Positions 14,276-22,112 of a stretch of DNA of 64,000 nucleotides are shown piece after piece (the first letter of the stretch is position 1; each line of letters starts with the position of its first letter). The notes beneath the pieces are model-generated. The model was not told where the DNA came from, searched no databases, and saw nothing but the letters and a program-made list of their open reading frames with translations. Made by a program: the position numbers and the translations under genes. This DNA comes from Bacteroides stercorirosoris (GTDB taxonomy: Bacteria; Bacteroidota; Bacteroidia; Bacteroidales; Bacteroidaceae): positions 186,001 through 250,000 of the forward strand of contig NZ_FQZN01000001.1 of assembly GCF_900142015.1 (NCBI RefSeq), given 5' to 3'.

Positions 14276-14386
14276 AATGTATCCGTCATTCTGAGCGCAG
14301 TCGAAGAATCTACTCTCCTTTATAAAGCTGCGCTATGCTATCAGGAGAAGAGATTCTTCGACTGCGCTCAGAATGACAGATACATT
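14276..14386. repeat. Long inverted repeat with dispersed-element core (CATTCTGAGCGCAGTCGAAG)
   Basis: Arms 14278-14311 and 14351-14384 are 34 bp and differ at a single base; pairing continues inward for about 8 bp with two mismatches and outward for 2 bp, leaving a loop of about 31 nt. It lies between the LytTR gene and the convergent flotillin gene. The core (GTCATTCTGAGCGCAG and TCGAAGAATCT) resembles a short repeat seen dispersed between genes in many bacterial genomes (knowledge from memory, not searched). It can serve as a bidirectional terminator. Confidence 0.85.
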
Positions 14387-14402
14387 CAGTTAATAGAAGG
14401 AA

Positions 14403-16061
14403 TTATTTCTTCTTTTCGTCCTTCTTAGGCTCTTCCTTCTTAGCTTCCGGTTTGTCTTCCTTCCCTTCCGGATGGATAATTCCCTTCACCGTCTCACCGA
14501 TAGGCAGTTTATCCAATACGCCAAGGCTCGGAGCTACCGTCTTCACCAATGAACTCAGAAAGTTGCTTGTGCTTCCGTTTCCACCGTCGAAGACTGTGAT
14601 GTTTCCTAAATTCATATGTTCGAAAGCCTTCACCTGCTCGCCGGCAATTTCCTTCCACTGGTCTACCATCTTATACTGGATGGCAATAGCCGGGTTAGAC
14701 TCTGCCGCACGCACCATTGCCTCGAAACCTTCCGCCTCTGCAAGCAACGATTTCTTCTTACCTTCCGCCTCAGCTTCCAGTTTCATCTGAATGGCCCGTG
14801 CTTCAGCTTCGGCCTGTGCCAGAGTTGCCTTTGCGCGTGCTTCGGCTTCACGAATCACCTTTTCGGCAACAGCATCCGCCTGAAGAATCGCTTCCTGTTT
14901 GGCCACTTCGGCAGGCACAATCTTTTCCGCTTTCAAAGAAGACTCCACCTTGCGGGCTTTAGCCTCTTCCACTTCCTTTTGTGCAACCTCCCGTGCTGTC
15001 TGTACGGCAGCCTCCGAACGTGCTTTGGCTTCACCGGACTGTTTATCGGCATCGGCACGTGTCACGGCCAGTTCGGCATCAGACTGCGCAACCGCTTTCT
15101 GCGCCTCGTTTCGTCCGATGGCAGCTTTCTTTCCGGCTTCTGCCTGCTTGATTTCCATGTCAGAGTTCAATTCGGCGATGCGGCTCTCCTTCTCCGTGTT
15201 GGCTTGCTCGATTCTGATATTCTTCTCAGCCTCAGCTTTTGCCACTTGCGACTCTTTCTCCGCATTAGCCACAGCCACCTGCGAAATTCTATCCTTATCG
15301 GCATTAGCCACCGAAATCTCCTGCAACTTCTTTGTTTCGGCAATGGCTATATCCTGGTCTTTGCGCGTTTCGGCAACTTTTGTTTCACGTTCCTTAATCT
15401 GAGTGGCAATCTTGATGGCACCCAGCTTTTCCTGTTCTTCGATGTTTGCCTGAGCCTCGTTCAGCGCCTTGCTTTCGGCTTCTTTACCCAGATTGACGAT
15501 ATAGTTGGCAGCATCACGAATATCACTGATATTGATATTCATCAGATACAAACCGAATTTGCGGAGTTCAGTATCGATGTTATCCTTTACTTTGGAAAGG
15601 AATTTATCGCGGTCGGAGTTCAGTTCTTCAATCGTCATGTCGGCAATAACCAGACGCATCTGACCATACACAACATCCGTAATCAGGTTCTGTTTGTCGT
15701 CTATCGTCAGCCCCAGCATACGTTCGGCAGCGTTCTGCATCACGTCGGCATCGGTGCTGATGGCAACCGTGATAGTGGTCGGCACATCCACACGGATGTT
15801 TTGTGCAGACAGGGCACCGGTCAACTTACAGTCTATCTGCATGGGTTTCATCGACAGGAATTCATATCCCTGGATGATGGGCCACACGAAGGCAGCACCA
15901 CCATGATACAACTTGGCAGACTTCTTCTCGCCTCCCGTCTTACCATACACTACCAATACTTCGTCACTCTTACACTTACGATAGCGGGAGAGGATACCAA
16001 CAAAGGTAAGCAAAATAACCGCCACGAGTATGGCAGCCATAATCATCATTTCTTGTGTCAT
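14403..16061 (-). CDS. Flotillin-like SPFH/band 7 protein
   Basis: 552 residues. One N-terminal membrane helix (about residues 6-24), an SPFH domain (about 30-215, with SDEVLVVYGKTGG and GLYLMNINISDI), then a very long Ala/Glu/Lys coiled coil (about 215-440, many AEAEK-type repeats) and a conserved C-terminal flotillin block (SNPAIAIQYKMVDQWKEIAG). It ends in a Lys/Glu-rich tail. Family role: scaffolds of membrane microdomains and envelope stress resistance (YqiK/FloT type). It lies 23 nt after the NfeD-like gene on the same strand, the conserved flotillin-NfeD arrangement. Length is normal for the family. Confidence 0.93.
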   Translation of the reverse strand: MTQEMMIMAAILVAVILLTFVGILSRYRKCKSDEVLVVYGKTGGEKKSAKLYHGGAAFVWPIIQGYEFLSMKPMQIDCKLTGALSAQNIRVDVPTTITVAISTDADVMQNAAERMLGLTIDDKQNLITDVVYGQMRLVIADMTIEELNSDRDKFLSKVKDNIDTELRKFGLYLMNINISDIRDAANYIVNLGKEAESKALNEAQANIEEQEKLGAIKIATQIKERETKVAETRKDQDIAIAETKKLQEISVANADKDRISQVAVANAEKESQVAKAEAEKNIRIEQANTEKESRIAELNSDMEIKQAEAGKKAAIGRNEAQKAVAQSDAELAVTRADADKQSGEAKARSEAAVQTAREVAQKEVEEAKARKVESSLKAEKIVPAEVAKQEAILQADAVAEKVIREAEARAKATLAQAEAEARAIQMKLEAEAEGKKKSLLAEAEGFEAMVRAAESNPAIAIQYKMVDQWKEIAGEQVKAFEHMNLGNITVFDGGNGSTSNFLSSLVKTVAPSLGVLDKLPIGETVKGIIHPEGKEDKPEAKKEEPKKDEKKK

Positions 16062-16084
16062 AAATCTATGTTTTTGAGTTTTGT

Positions 16085-16582
16085 TTATTGGATATACAAT
16101 GTTCCATCCTTATAGATGGAGATAATAGTTTTGTCACCTGTCTGATAAGTCTTGCCGGCTTCAGACACCACGTCTACCTCGCGCATGGCACCGTCGCGGC
16201 TTACCTGTACGATATACTTGCCGTCTCCCTGCTTGAAGTAGATGGTGCATTCACGTCCCACAAGCTGTTCCGTCTTTTCCGTCTTGTTGACCTGCTGCAA
16301 CTGATAGGCTTTCTTATAGAGAAACCACACCGCAAATACGAAAAACAGACCAATCAGGATAGCGATGCTATAACTCTGAATGTCAGTATTTCCAATCAGA
16401 TACATGTACCAGCCGAAGCCGATGCCGAAATGCGTAAGTCCTTTGAAAGATACCACACTGCTGATGTCGGTATCTACATCCACATCCGCATCAAGGTCTC
16501 CGAAGAAGATAGAGAGGATAAACTGTATCACAAAAATACCAGTTGTGACAAGGGCGATAATCAGGAATATATTAGTACTCAT
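16085..16582 (-). CDS. NfeD-like membrane protein, flotillin partner
   Basis: 165 residues. Two or three hydrophobic segments (about residues 5-27, 48-66 and 70-90) surround an Asp-rich loop (FGDLDADVDVDTD). The C-terminus (about 100-165) is a soluble beta-rich domain (VGRECTIYFKQGDGKYIVQV) typical of the OB fold in NfeD/YuaF proteins. These proteins sit in the membrane next to flotillins and are encoded with them, as here (23 nt upstream of the flotillin). No protease domain is present, so it is the short NfeD type. Confidence 0.85.
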   Translation of the reverse strand: MSTNIFLIIALVTTGIFVIQFILSIFFGDLDADVDVDTDISSVVSFKGLTHFGIGFGWYMYLIGNTDIQSYSIAILIGLFFVFAVWFLYKKAYQLQQVNKTEKTEQLVGRECTIYFKQGDGKYIVQVSRDGAMREVDVVSEAGKTYQTGDKTIISIYKDGTLYIQ

Positions 16583-16629
16583 AGGAATTTGGATTACTGT
16601 GCCTTACGATATATTTAGATATATTATTC

Positions 16630-16637
16630 CAAATATA
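16630..16637 (-). promoter_or_regulatory. -7 element for the NfeD/flotillin operon
   Basis: On the minus strand TATATTTG fits TAnnTTTG, about 48 nt before the NfeD-like start codon at 16582. Confidence 0.55.
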
Positions 16638-16740
16638 CACATTTGCAGGACATGCACAAAGAAACAGTTTCTTATTTAACAAAATTTTCTTGAAGGGAAT
16701 GCAACATTGCGTCCGATTATTTGTTACGTTTACAGCCGCT

Positions 16741-17199
16741 ATGATGAAACATCTGCACTATACACTCCTGTTCGTGTGCCTTTTCTTAGGATTGCTGGCA
16801 ATCCTGCATGAGGAACAAACGGATTTTCGGATAACCACCGGAAGCCCGGCAGAGGTTTCCGTCAAGTCTGCAAAGGTTTCTATCGAGCCCGCAAAGGCAG
16901 AATGTTCCTTTTCCGCTTCGCCCAACAGCCTTTCATCCATTGCCCACCGTCCGCTTCTCAGCGACGAAAGCAATGAACGTAAAATCAGCGGTATCCTTTT
17001 CACGGAAAGCCCGTACAATCAGGCCAATGCTCCTTCAAAGCTATTGAAACTTAAAGTCTATCCGCCAACCGGGCAGACACAGCATTTGTTCCCCGTACAC
17101 CTGACGGAGGAACGGAGTCCCAACCTGTTTTTCACTCCCAGCGCCATCCGCTATCATTACGGGTACTACGTCTATGCGTTGGAGCGTATATTGATTTAA
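16741..17199 (+). CDS. Small exported or membrane-anchored protein of unknown function
   Basis: 153 residues from the ATG at 16741 (a second ATG follows directly); in-frame upstream starts (TTG at 16690, ATG at 16699) would give an unusual N-terminus. One hydrophobic segment (LHYTLLFVCLFLGLLAIL, residues about 4-21) is followed by a Ser/Pro/Lys-rich region and a C-terminal YHYGYYVYALERIL. I do not recognise it. It sits 100 nt upstream of the decarboxylase gamma-like gene on the same strand. The frame is open and has codon use like its neighbours, but it could be a non-conserved ORF. Confidence 0.45.
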   Translation: MMKHLHYTLLFVCLFLGLLAILHEEQTDFRITTGSPAEVSVKSAKVSIEPAKAECSFSASPNSLSSIAHRPLLSDESNERKISGILFTESPYNQANAPSKLLKLKVYPPTGQTQHLFPVHLTEERSPNLFFTPSAIRYHYGYYVYALERILI

Positions 17200-17301
17200 C
17201 GCCGCCACACCACGTACTATCAATCTTTTCACCGGAGATGTGCCGTTGCACGTCTCAGGCCAGTCCATTGTTTATTCACTTCTAAACTTAATGTAATAAT
17301 T

Positions 17302-17742
17302 ATGCTCGATTTATTAGTAGCCACCCTCGAAATGATGGGGCTCACCTTCGTAATCGGCTTCTTTGTAGCGTTCGTCATCAAGATGATTGCCGTTGCTGCC
17401 GATACATTCGACTTTTACAGTTCGCACCAGAAAGAACTGGACCGCCTGCGCCGCTTGCGCAAACTACGTCAGAAAGTGGAACTCATGATACGGGACATCC
17501 CCCTGGAAGAAAACAGTCTATACAGCGATAAGCGCGAAGAGTTCAGCCGGGGCATCAACCGGGAACTCACCGACTATCGCGGATACTATCACGGTGTGAG
17601 CACCGGAGTGTCCCAAGGCAACCTGATGGATTATTATTATCCCGAAGACACACACATGATGTATCTGCGCGAACAGGAAGAAATCATCTATCAAAACAAG
17701 AATAAGAAACAGTCTAATAAATCTACCGGTAAGTCAAAATAA
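17302..17742 (+). CDS. Putative OadG-like (gamma) subunit of a Na+-pumping decarboxylase
   Basis: 146 residues with a single N-terminal membrane helix (MGLTFVIGFFVAFVIKMIAV, about residues 12-31), then a basic, helical region (LDRLRRLRKLRQK) and a charged tail. Sequence similarity to OadG is weak; the call rests on size, topology and position 7 nt before the beta subunit. In the known enzymes the gamma subunit anchors the carboxyltransferase to the beta subunit. The C-terminus is longer and different from standard OadG, so it could be a lineage-specific partner of the beta subunit. Confidence 0.55.
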   Translation: MLDLLVATLEMMGLTFVIGFFVAFVIKMIAVAADTFDFYSSHQKELDRLRRLRKLRQKVELMIRDIPLEENSLYSDKREEFSRGINRELTDYRGYYHGVSTGVSQGNLMDYYYPEDTHMMYLREQEEIIYQNKNKKQSNKSTGKSK

Positions 17743-17749
17743 GGATATT

Positions 17750-18964
17750 ATGGAAAATATAGATTTCGCAACCCTGTTCCAGGGATTTGGAACGATGATG
17801 GAAAGTGGTTGGCTGCTTGCGTCAACCCGTATGTTTTTAGTGGCTTTGGGACTTCTGCTTATATACCTGGGATGGAAAGGCATACTCGAACCGATGGTAA
17901 TGATACCGATGGGGCTGGGCATGGTTGCCATCAACTGCGGAACGCTGCTGATGCCGGACGGCACGCTGGGCAACCTCTTCCTCGACCCGATGCTCTCGGA
18001 CACGGACGACCTGATGAACACCATGCAGATAGACTTTCTGCAACCCGTCTATACGCTGACGTTCAGCAACGGGTTGATAGCGTGTTTTGTGTTTATGGGT
18101 ATAGGTACGCTGCTGGACGTAGGATTCTTGTTGCAGAAACCTTTCGTCAGCCTGTTTCTGGCGCTGTGCGCAGAGTTGGGCACTTTCCTGACAGTGCCCA
18201 TTGCTTCGGCTCTGGGACTGACACTGAAAGAGAGTGCTTCCGTGGCAATGGTGGGAGGTGCGGACGGACCTATGGTTCTGTTTACGTCGCTGGCGCTTGC
18301 CAAGCACCTGTTTGTGCCTATCACGGTGGTAGCTTATTTGTATCTGGGATTGACGTATGGCGGCTACCCGTATCTGGTGAAATTGCTAGTGCCGAAACGC
18401 CTGCGTGCCATCAAGATGACGTCGAAGAAAGCTCCGAAGAATTATGATGCCAAAGTGAAACTGGCGTTCTCGGCTGTGCTTTGCGCGGTGCTGTGCTTCC
18501 TGTTTCCGGTGGCTTCGCCGTTGTTCTTCTCCCTGTTCCTGGGGGTAGCGGTTCGTGAGTCGGGAATGAAGCATATCTATGATTTTGTTAGCGGGCCTCT
18601 GCTGTATGGGTCTACGTTCATGCTCGGTTTGCTGCTGGGCGTACTTTGCGATGCGCATTTGTTGCTCGACCCGAAGATACTGAAACTGTTGGTATTGGGT
18701 GTCATAGCACTGTTGTTCTCCGGTATAGGAGGCATTATGGGCGGATATATCATGTACTTCATCAAGAAAGGGAATTATAATCCGGTGATAGGGATTGCGG
18801 CTGTCAGTTGCGTACCCACTACGGCAAAGGTGGCACAGAAGCTGGTAAGTAAAGATAATCCGGATTCGTTCATCCTGGGGGATGCTCTGGGGGCTAATAT
18901 TTCGGGAGTGATTACGTCGGCTATCATTACGGGTATTTACATTACGATTATTCCATATCTGTAG
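17750..18964 (+). CDS. oadB: Sodium ion-translocating decarboxylase, beta subunit
   Basis: 404 residues, polytopic. It carries the family's SVAMVGGADGPMVLF motif with conserved D172, the Na+-site Asp of the OadB/MmdB/GcdB family, and C-terminal GAVSCVPTTAKVAQK-like and GDALGANISGVI blocks. Known role: couples decarboxylation of an acyl-CoA or oxaloacetate (in Bacteroides usually methylmalonyl-CoA, in the propionate pathway) to Na+ export across the inner membrane. The gamma-like gene is just upstream, but no alpha (carboxyltransferase) or biotin-carrier gene is found in this window, so those subunits must be encoded elsewhere. An 8-bp hairpin overlaps the stop codon. Confidence 0.93.
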   Translation: MENIDFATLFQGFGTMMESGWLLASTRMFLVALGLLLIYLGWKGILEPMVMIPMGLGMVAINCGTLLMPDGTLGNLFLDPMLSDTDDLMNTMQIDFLQPVYTLTFSNGLIACFVFMGIGTLLDVGFLLQKPFVSLFLALCAELGTFLTVPIASALGLTLKESASVAMVGGADGPMVLFTSLALAKHLFVPITVVAYLYLGLTYGGYPYLVKLLVPKRLRAIKMTSKKAPKNYDAKVKLAFSAVLCAVLCFLFPVASPLFFSLFLGVAVRESGMKHIYDFVSGPLLYGSTFMLGLLLGVLCDAHLLLDPKILKLLVLGVIALLFSGIGGIMGGYIMYFIKKGNYNPVIGIAAVSCVPTTAKVAQKLVSKDNPDSFILGDALGANISGVITSAIITGIYITIIPYL

Positions 18965-18986
18965 CGGAAATGAATCAATACAGATA
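18956..18986 (+). terminator. Weak hairpin at the oadB stop
   Basis: TATCTGTA (18956-18963) and TACAGATA (18979-18986) form an 8-bp stem that overlaps the oadB stop codon. There is no T-run, so termination is only possible. Confidence 0.35.
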
Positions 18987-19064
18987 CGGTCTATCCTACA
19001 CTGCCTCCTCATGCCAACCTGCAATTATCTGCCCCCCGATATACCAAGATGAGACAATTATCCT

Positions 19065-19072
19065 TACCTTTG
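19065..19072 (+). promoter_or_regulatory. -7 element upstream of the GH2 mannosidase remnant
   Basis: TACCTTTG is an exact TAnnTTTG match, 80 nt before the ATG at 19152; it is probably the surviving promoter of the decayed gene. Confidence 0.5.
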
Positions 19073-19151
19073 ACTTTACATATACAAGCAGACCGGAAAC
19101 AGCCGGAAAGGATTGAAAACGACATTCAACATAACTCAATAACTAATTACC

Positions 19152-19633
19152 ATGAAAAAGCCCGATTTGAACCTAAAGCGAGCGTCATTATTAACCTCAT
19201 CGCTCCTATGCAGTGCCTTATTAATAGCCGCCCCGCTTCGGAAAGAACTGAACGAAGGATGGCAATTCAAGCAGGCACGCCTCAGCAACTGGTATCCCGC
19301 CACCGTGCCCGGAGTAGTACACACCGACTTGCTGAACAACAAAATCATCGGAAACAGTTCAACGACCAGTACAACGTCACCCCCCAGGTAGTGGCAGAGT
19401 ATGCACCCGAAAGTTTCTACTGGCCTTCGTCCCCCTTCGCCCGATTTGACGGTGGCAGCGACAACTTCGCCCGTGCGGTCTTCATCGCCACCGGAGACGT
19501 GGACAGTTCGTTCAGCGACAATTATTTTGATATTCTTCCCGGCGGTTCCGTCAAGGTAGAAGTCTATACGGACTTGCCGCAGGACAGGTTTGAAAAACAG
19601 CTGAAAGTGGTTTCTCTGAGTGATGAATATTAG
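19152..19633 (+). pseudogene. GH2 beta-mannosidase remnant with a large internal deletion and frameshift
   Basis: The first 60-odd codons (19152 to about 19349) encode a signal peptide and the start of a GH2 beta-mannosidase (LRKELNEGWQFKQARL, WYPATVPGVVHTDLL, NNKII). The frame then closes at 19391. In the next frame, from about 19350 to the stop at 19633, lies the C-terminal Ig-like end of the same family (YAPESFYWPSSPFARFDGG, FARAVFIATGDVD, SFSDNYFDILPG, LKVVSLSDEY). Intact enzymes are about 850 residues, so about 700 residues including the whole catalytic barrel are missing. Both ends and a -7 promoter element remain. It cannot encode an active enzyme. Confidence 0.82.
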
Positions 19634-19642
19634 TAGTATCAA

Positions 19643-19702
19643 AAATAAGTTTGTGTGTATGTGGGCAAATGATTACTCGCCCACATACACACAAACTTAT
19701 TT
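19643..19702. terminator. 24-bp perfect bidirectional terminator hairpin
   Basis: Arms 19643-19666 and 19679-19702 are exact inverse complements (AAATAAGTTTGTGTGTATGT...), with a 12-nt loop. It lies between the mannosidase remnant and the convergent catalase gene. A/T-rich arm ends supply a T-run on both strands. Confidence 0.9.
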
Positions 19703-19755
19703 CTGACAGACCTCCTTTCTATATGATAAGGTCTGCATATTACTCAAGGCAATAA

Positions 19756-21222
19756 CTATCGGGTAGCCTTCAAAGCCTCTTCCAAGTCAATCCCCAAAGC
19801 TTTGGCCACACCTGCGCCATAAGCCGGATCTGCTTTATAGCAATTGCGCACATGGCGTTGTTTGATGAAGAGTTCGGCATCACCCATGGCGCGGGCAGTG
19901 TTTTCAAACAACAGTTGTTGCTCGTCCGCAGGCATCAGTCGGAACAAATCGCCCGGCTGGCTGTAGTAATCATCATCATATTCACGCTCGTTGTAGTTAT
20001 AGACGTCGCCATGAACCTTCAAAGGCGGTTCTTTCTTCTCGGGAGAATCCTGCCATTCGCCATAACTGTTCGGTTCATAACTTTTGGCTGAACCATAGTT
20101 ACCATCTACGCGCATGGCACCGTCGCGATGGTAGGCATGGAACGGACAACGGGGCTTGTTCACCGGAATTTGTTCTGAGTTTACACCCAAGCGATAACGT
20201 TGGGCATCGCCATAAGAGAAGAGGCGGCCTTGCAGCATCTTGTCGGGAGAGAAGCCGATACCTTCTACAATATTCTGGGGGTTGAAGGCAGCTTGTTCCA
20301 CTTCAGCGAAGTAGTTTTCGGGATTACGGTTCAGTTCCAGGATACCTACATCCTGCAATGGAAAATCTTTATGCGGCCAAACCTTCGTCAGGTCGAATGG
20401 ATTGATGCGGTAATGATCCGCTTCTTCCTCGGTCATTAATTGAATCTGGAACTTCCACTTCGGGAAATCGCCTTTCTCAATGCTCTCGTACAAATCCCGC
20501 TGATGTGATTCGCGGTCTTTGGCAATGATGGCTTCGGCTTCCTGGTCGGTCAGGTTTTTAATGCCTTGCAGGGTGCGCAGGTGGAACTTCACCCAGATGC
20601 GTTTGTTATCGGCATTGATGAAGCTATAGGTATGACTACCGAAACCGTGCATGTGGCGATAGGAATAAGGAATGCCACGGGGGCTCATGGTGATGGTCAC
20701 TTGATGGAGAGATTCGGGCAGAAGGGTCCAGAAGTCCCAGTTATTGTTCGGACTGCGCATATTGGTGCGCGGGTCGCGCTTGACGGCGTGGTTCAAGTCG
20801 GGAAATTTCAACGGGTCACGCAGGAAGAATACGGGGGTATTATTTCCTACCAGGTCCCAGTTGCCTTCTTCGGTATAGAACTTCATTGCAAAACCACGGA
20901 TGTCACGCTCGGCATCGGCAGCCCCGCGCTCACCGGCCACGGTAGAGAAACGGACAAAGCACTCCGTCTGCTTGCCTACTTCGCTGAAGATGGCGGCACG
21001 GGTGTACTTCGTAATGTCATGTGTCACGGTAAACGTGCCGTATGCACCGGAGCCTTTGGCATGCATACGTCTTTCGGGAATCACTTCACGGTCAAAGTGG
21101 GCGAGTTTCTCAAGAAACCAGGGGTCTTGCATCATGACCGGACCACGTTGTCCGGCTGTCTGGGTGTTCTGATTGTCGGCGATTGGTCGACCATTAGCAG
21201 CGGTTAGTTTTTTCTCTTCCAT
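19756..21222 (-). CDS. katA: Monofunctional haem catalase
   Basis: 488 residues from the ATG at 21222 ([11 protein letters not shown]); an upstream ATG would add 12 residues without homology. Haem-catalase landmarks: distal H54 in [13 protein letters not shown]127 in [15 protein letters not shown], and the proximal Tyr in [14 protein letters not shown]. Length and the short C-terminus mark it as a small-subunit (clade 3) catalase. It degrades H2O2 in the cytoplasm during oxygen exposure. In B. fragilis the homologue (katB) is activated by OxyR; an OxyR-like site lies just upstream here. It is transcribed alone and shares the upstream gap with the dipeptidase gene. Confidence 0.96.
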   Translation of the reverse strand: MEEKKLTAANGRPIADNQNTQTAGQRGPVMMQDPWFLEKLAHFDREVIPERRMHAKGSGAYGTFTVTHDITKYTRAAIFSEVGKQTECFVRFSTVAGERGAADAERDIRGFAMKFYTEEGNWDLVGNNTPVFFLRDPLKFPDLNHAVKRDPRTNMRSPNNNWDFWTLLPESLHQVTITMSPRGIPYSYRHMHGFGSHTYSFINADNKRIWVKFHLRTLQGIKNLTDQEAEAIIAKDRESHQRDLYESIEKGDFPKWKFQIQLMTEEEADHYRINPFDLTKVWPHKDFPLQDVGILELNRNPENYFAEVEQAAFNPQNIVEGIGFSPDKMLQGRLFSYGDAQRYRLGVNSEQIPVNKPRCPFHAYHRDGAMRVDGNYGSAKSYEPNSYGEWQDSPEKKEPPLKVHGDVYNYNEREYDDDYYSQPGDLFRLMPADEQQLLFENTARAMGDAELFIKQRHVRNCYKADPAYGAGVAKALGIDLEEALKATR

Positions 21223-21255
21223 GGGATTTTGTTTAATGAATGAATTATTATGTAA

Positions 21256-21263
21256 CAAAAGTA
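21256..21263 (-). promoter_or_regulatory. Catalase promoter (-7 TACTTTTG, -33 TTGG)
   Basis: On the minus strand TACTTTTG fits TAnnTTTG 34 nt before the catalase ATG; TTGG at 21283-21286 sits 19 nt upstream as a possible -33 element. The OxyR-like site begins directly upstream, a typical activator position. Confidence 0.6.
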
Positions 21264-21285
21264 GTTCTTCTTAGGTTTACCTCCA

Positions 21286-21321
21286 ACCGACAAAATCTAT
21301 ACACTGATAGACAAAATCTAT
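21286..21321. promoter_or_regulatory. OxyR-like operator upstream of catalase
   Basis: Read on the minus strand the region is ATAG-N7-CTAT-N6-ATAG-N7-(CGGT). The OxyR consensus is four ATAG/CTAT elements with N7 spacing; three of four elements are exact, with one spacing of 6. The unit ACAAAATCTAT occurs twice. It ends next to the catalase -33 element. Confidence 0.65.
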
Positions 21322-21357
21322 GTATCTCACAAATATAGGTAATTCCTTGGGAATTCG

Positions 21358-21365
21358 TACCTTTG
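21358..21365 (+). promoter_or_regulatory. -7 element for the VanX-type dipeptidase
   Basis: TACCTTTG is an exact TAnnTTTG match 19 nt before the ATG at 21385. The OxyR-like site lies 36 nt upstream, so a shared effect on this gene is possible. Confidence 0.55.
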
Positions 21366-21384
21366 CAATCCCTAAAAGAATGGT

Positions 21385-22050
21385 ATGAAACATCTATTTT
21401 ATCTTTTAATAACCTTCTGGTTCATCCCCCTCGCAGCACAACAAAGCCAGACTGCCCGCCACATGGAAAATCTCGGTTTCGTAAACATTGCCGAAGCGGA
21501 CAGCACCATTGCCATCGACCTGATGTATACACGTGCCGATAACTTCACCGGACGGGTGTTATACGAAGATTTGCACGAGGCCTATCTGCACCCCGACGCC
21601 CTGAAAGGACTGCTACGGGCACAGCAGGAATTAAAGAAGCGGCATCCCCGCTACCGCCTGATTGTTTACGACGCCGCCCGCCCCATGAGCGTACAGCAAA
21701 AGATGTGGAACGTGGTGAAAGGCACTTCCAAATATATCTACGTCTCCAACCCGGCACGTGGCGGCGGACTGCATAACTACGGTCTGGCAGTAGACATCAG
21801 CATACTGGATGAAGCGGGAGTCCCTCTGCCGATGGGCACGAAAGTAGACCATCTGGGTCCCGAAGCCCATATCACGAACGAAGCCGCCCTGGTGCAAAGC
21901 GGAAAAATGACGAAACAGGAACAAGAGAACCGCCAACTGTTGCGCACCATTATGCGTGCCGCAGGTTTCCGCACTCTGCCCAGTGAATGGTGGCACTTCA
22001 ACTGGTGCAGCCGCCAGGAAGCCAAACAAAAATACAGGGTTATACCGTAA
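21385..22050 (+). CDS. Exported VanX-type D-alanyl-D-alanine dipeptidase (M15D)
   Basis: 221 residues with a signal peptide (ends LAAQQ). The zinc ligands and catalytic Glu of VanX are visible: H130 and D137 in GGLHNYGLAVDIS and E201/H204 in SEWWHFNW; the family Arg is in DAARPMS. Known reaction: hydrolysis of D-Ala-D-Ala. In organisms without vancomycin-type clusters such exported forms (DdpX-like) are thought to act in cell-wall turnover and D-Ala recovery. No van genes are near, so a role in peptidoglycan recycling rather than resistance is likely. Its promoter region is shared divergently with catalase. Confidence 0.92.
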   Translation: MKHLFYLLITFWFIPLAAQQSQTARHMENLGFVNIAEADSTIAIDLMYTRADNFTGRVLYEDLHEAYLHPDALKGLLRAQQELKKRHPRYRLIVYDAARPMSVQQKMWNVVKGTSKYIYVSNPARGGGLHNYGLAVDISILDEAGVPLPMGTKVDHLGPEAHITNEAALVQSGKMTKQEQENRQLLRTIMRAAGFRTLPSEWWHFNWCSRQEAKQKYRVIP

Positions 22051-22066
22051 AATCCCCTATATTCCT

Positions 22067-22074
22067 TATATTTG
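22067..22074 (+). promoter_or_regulatory. -7 element for the M50-like gene
   Basis: TATATTTG fits TAnnTTTG, 39 nt before the ATG at 22113 and just after the dipeptidase stop codon. Confidence 0.5.
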
Positions 22075-22112
22075 TGCAGAGAAACCAGGTAAAAACTCAT
22101 ACCGGAACAACT

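Noticed and set aside
14616..16115. 499-residue ORF on the + strand opposite the flotillin gene
   Set aside because: It is the mirror of the Ala/Glu-rich coiled coil; composition is Leu/Phe/Arg/His-rich with no domain, and the minus-strand flotillin is clear.
18049..18324. Minus-strand ORFs opposite oadB
   Set aside because: Shadows of the polytopic membrane protein in other frames; no domain or promoter.
21385..22050. Vancomycin resistance (vanX) determinant
   Set aside because: Exported single gene without vanH, vanA or vanR/S; cell-wall turnover is more likely.
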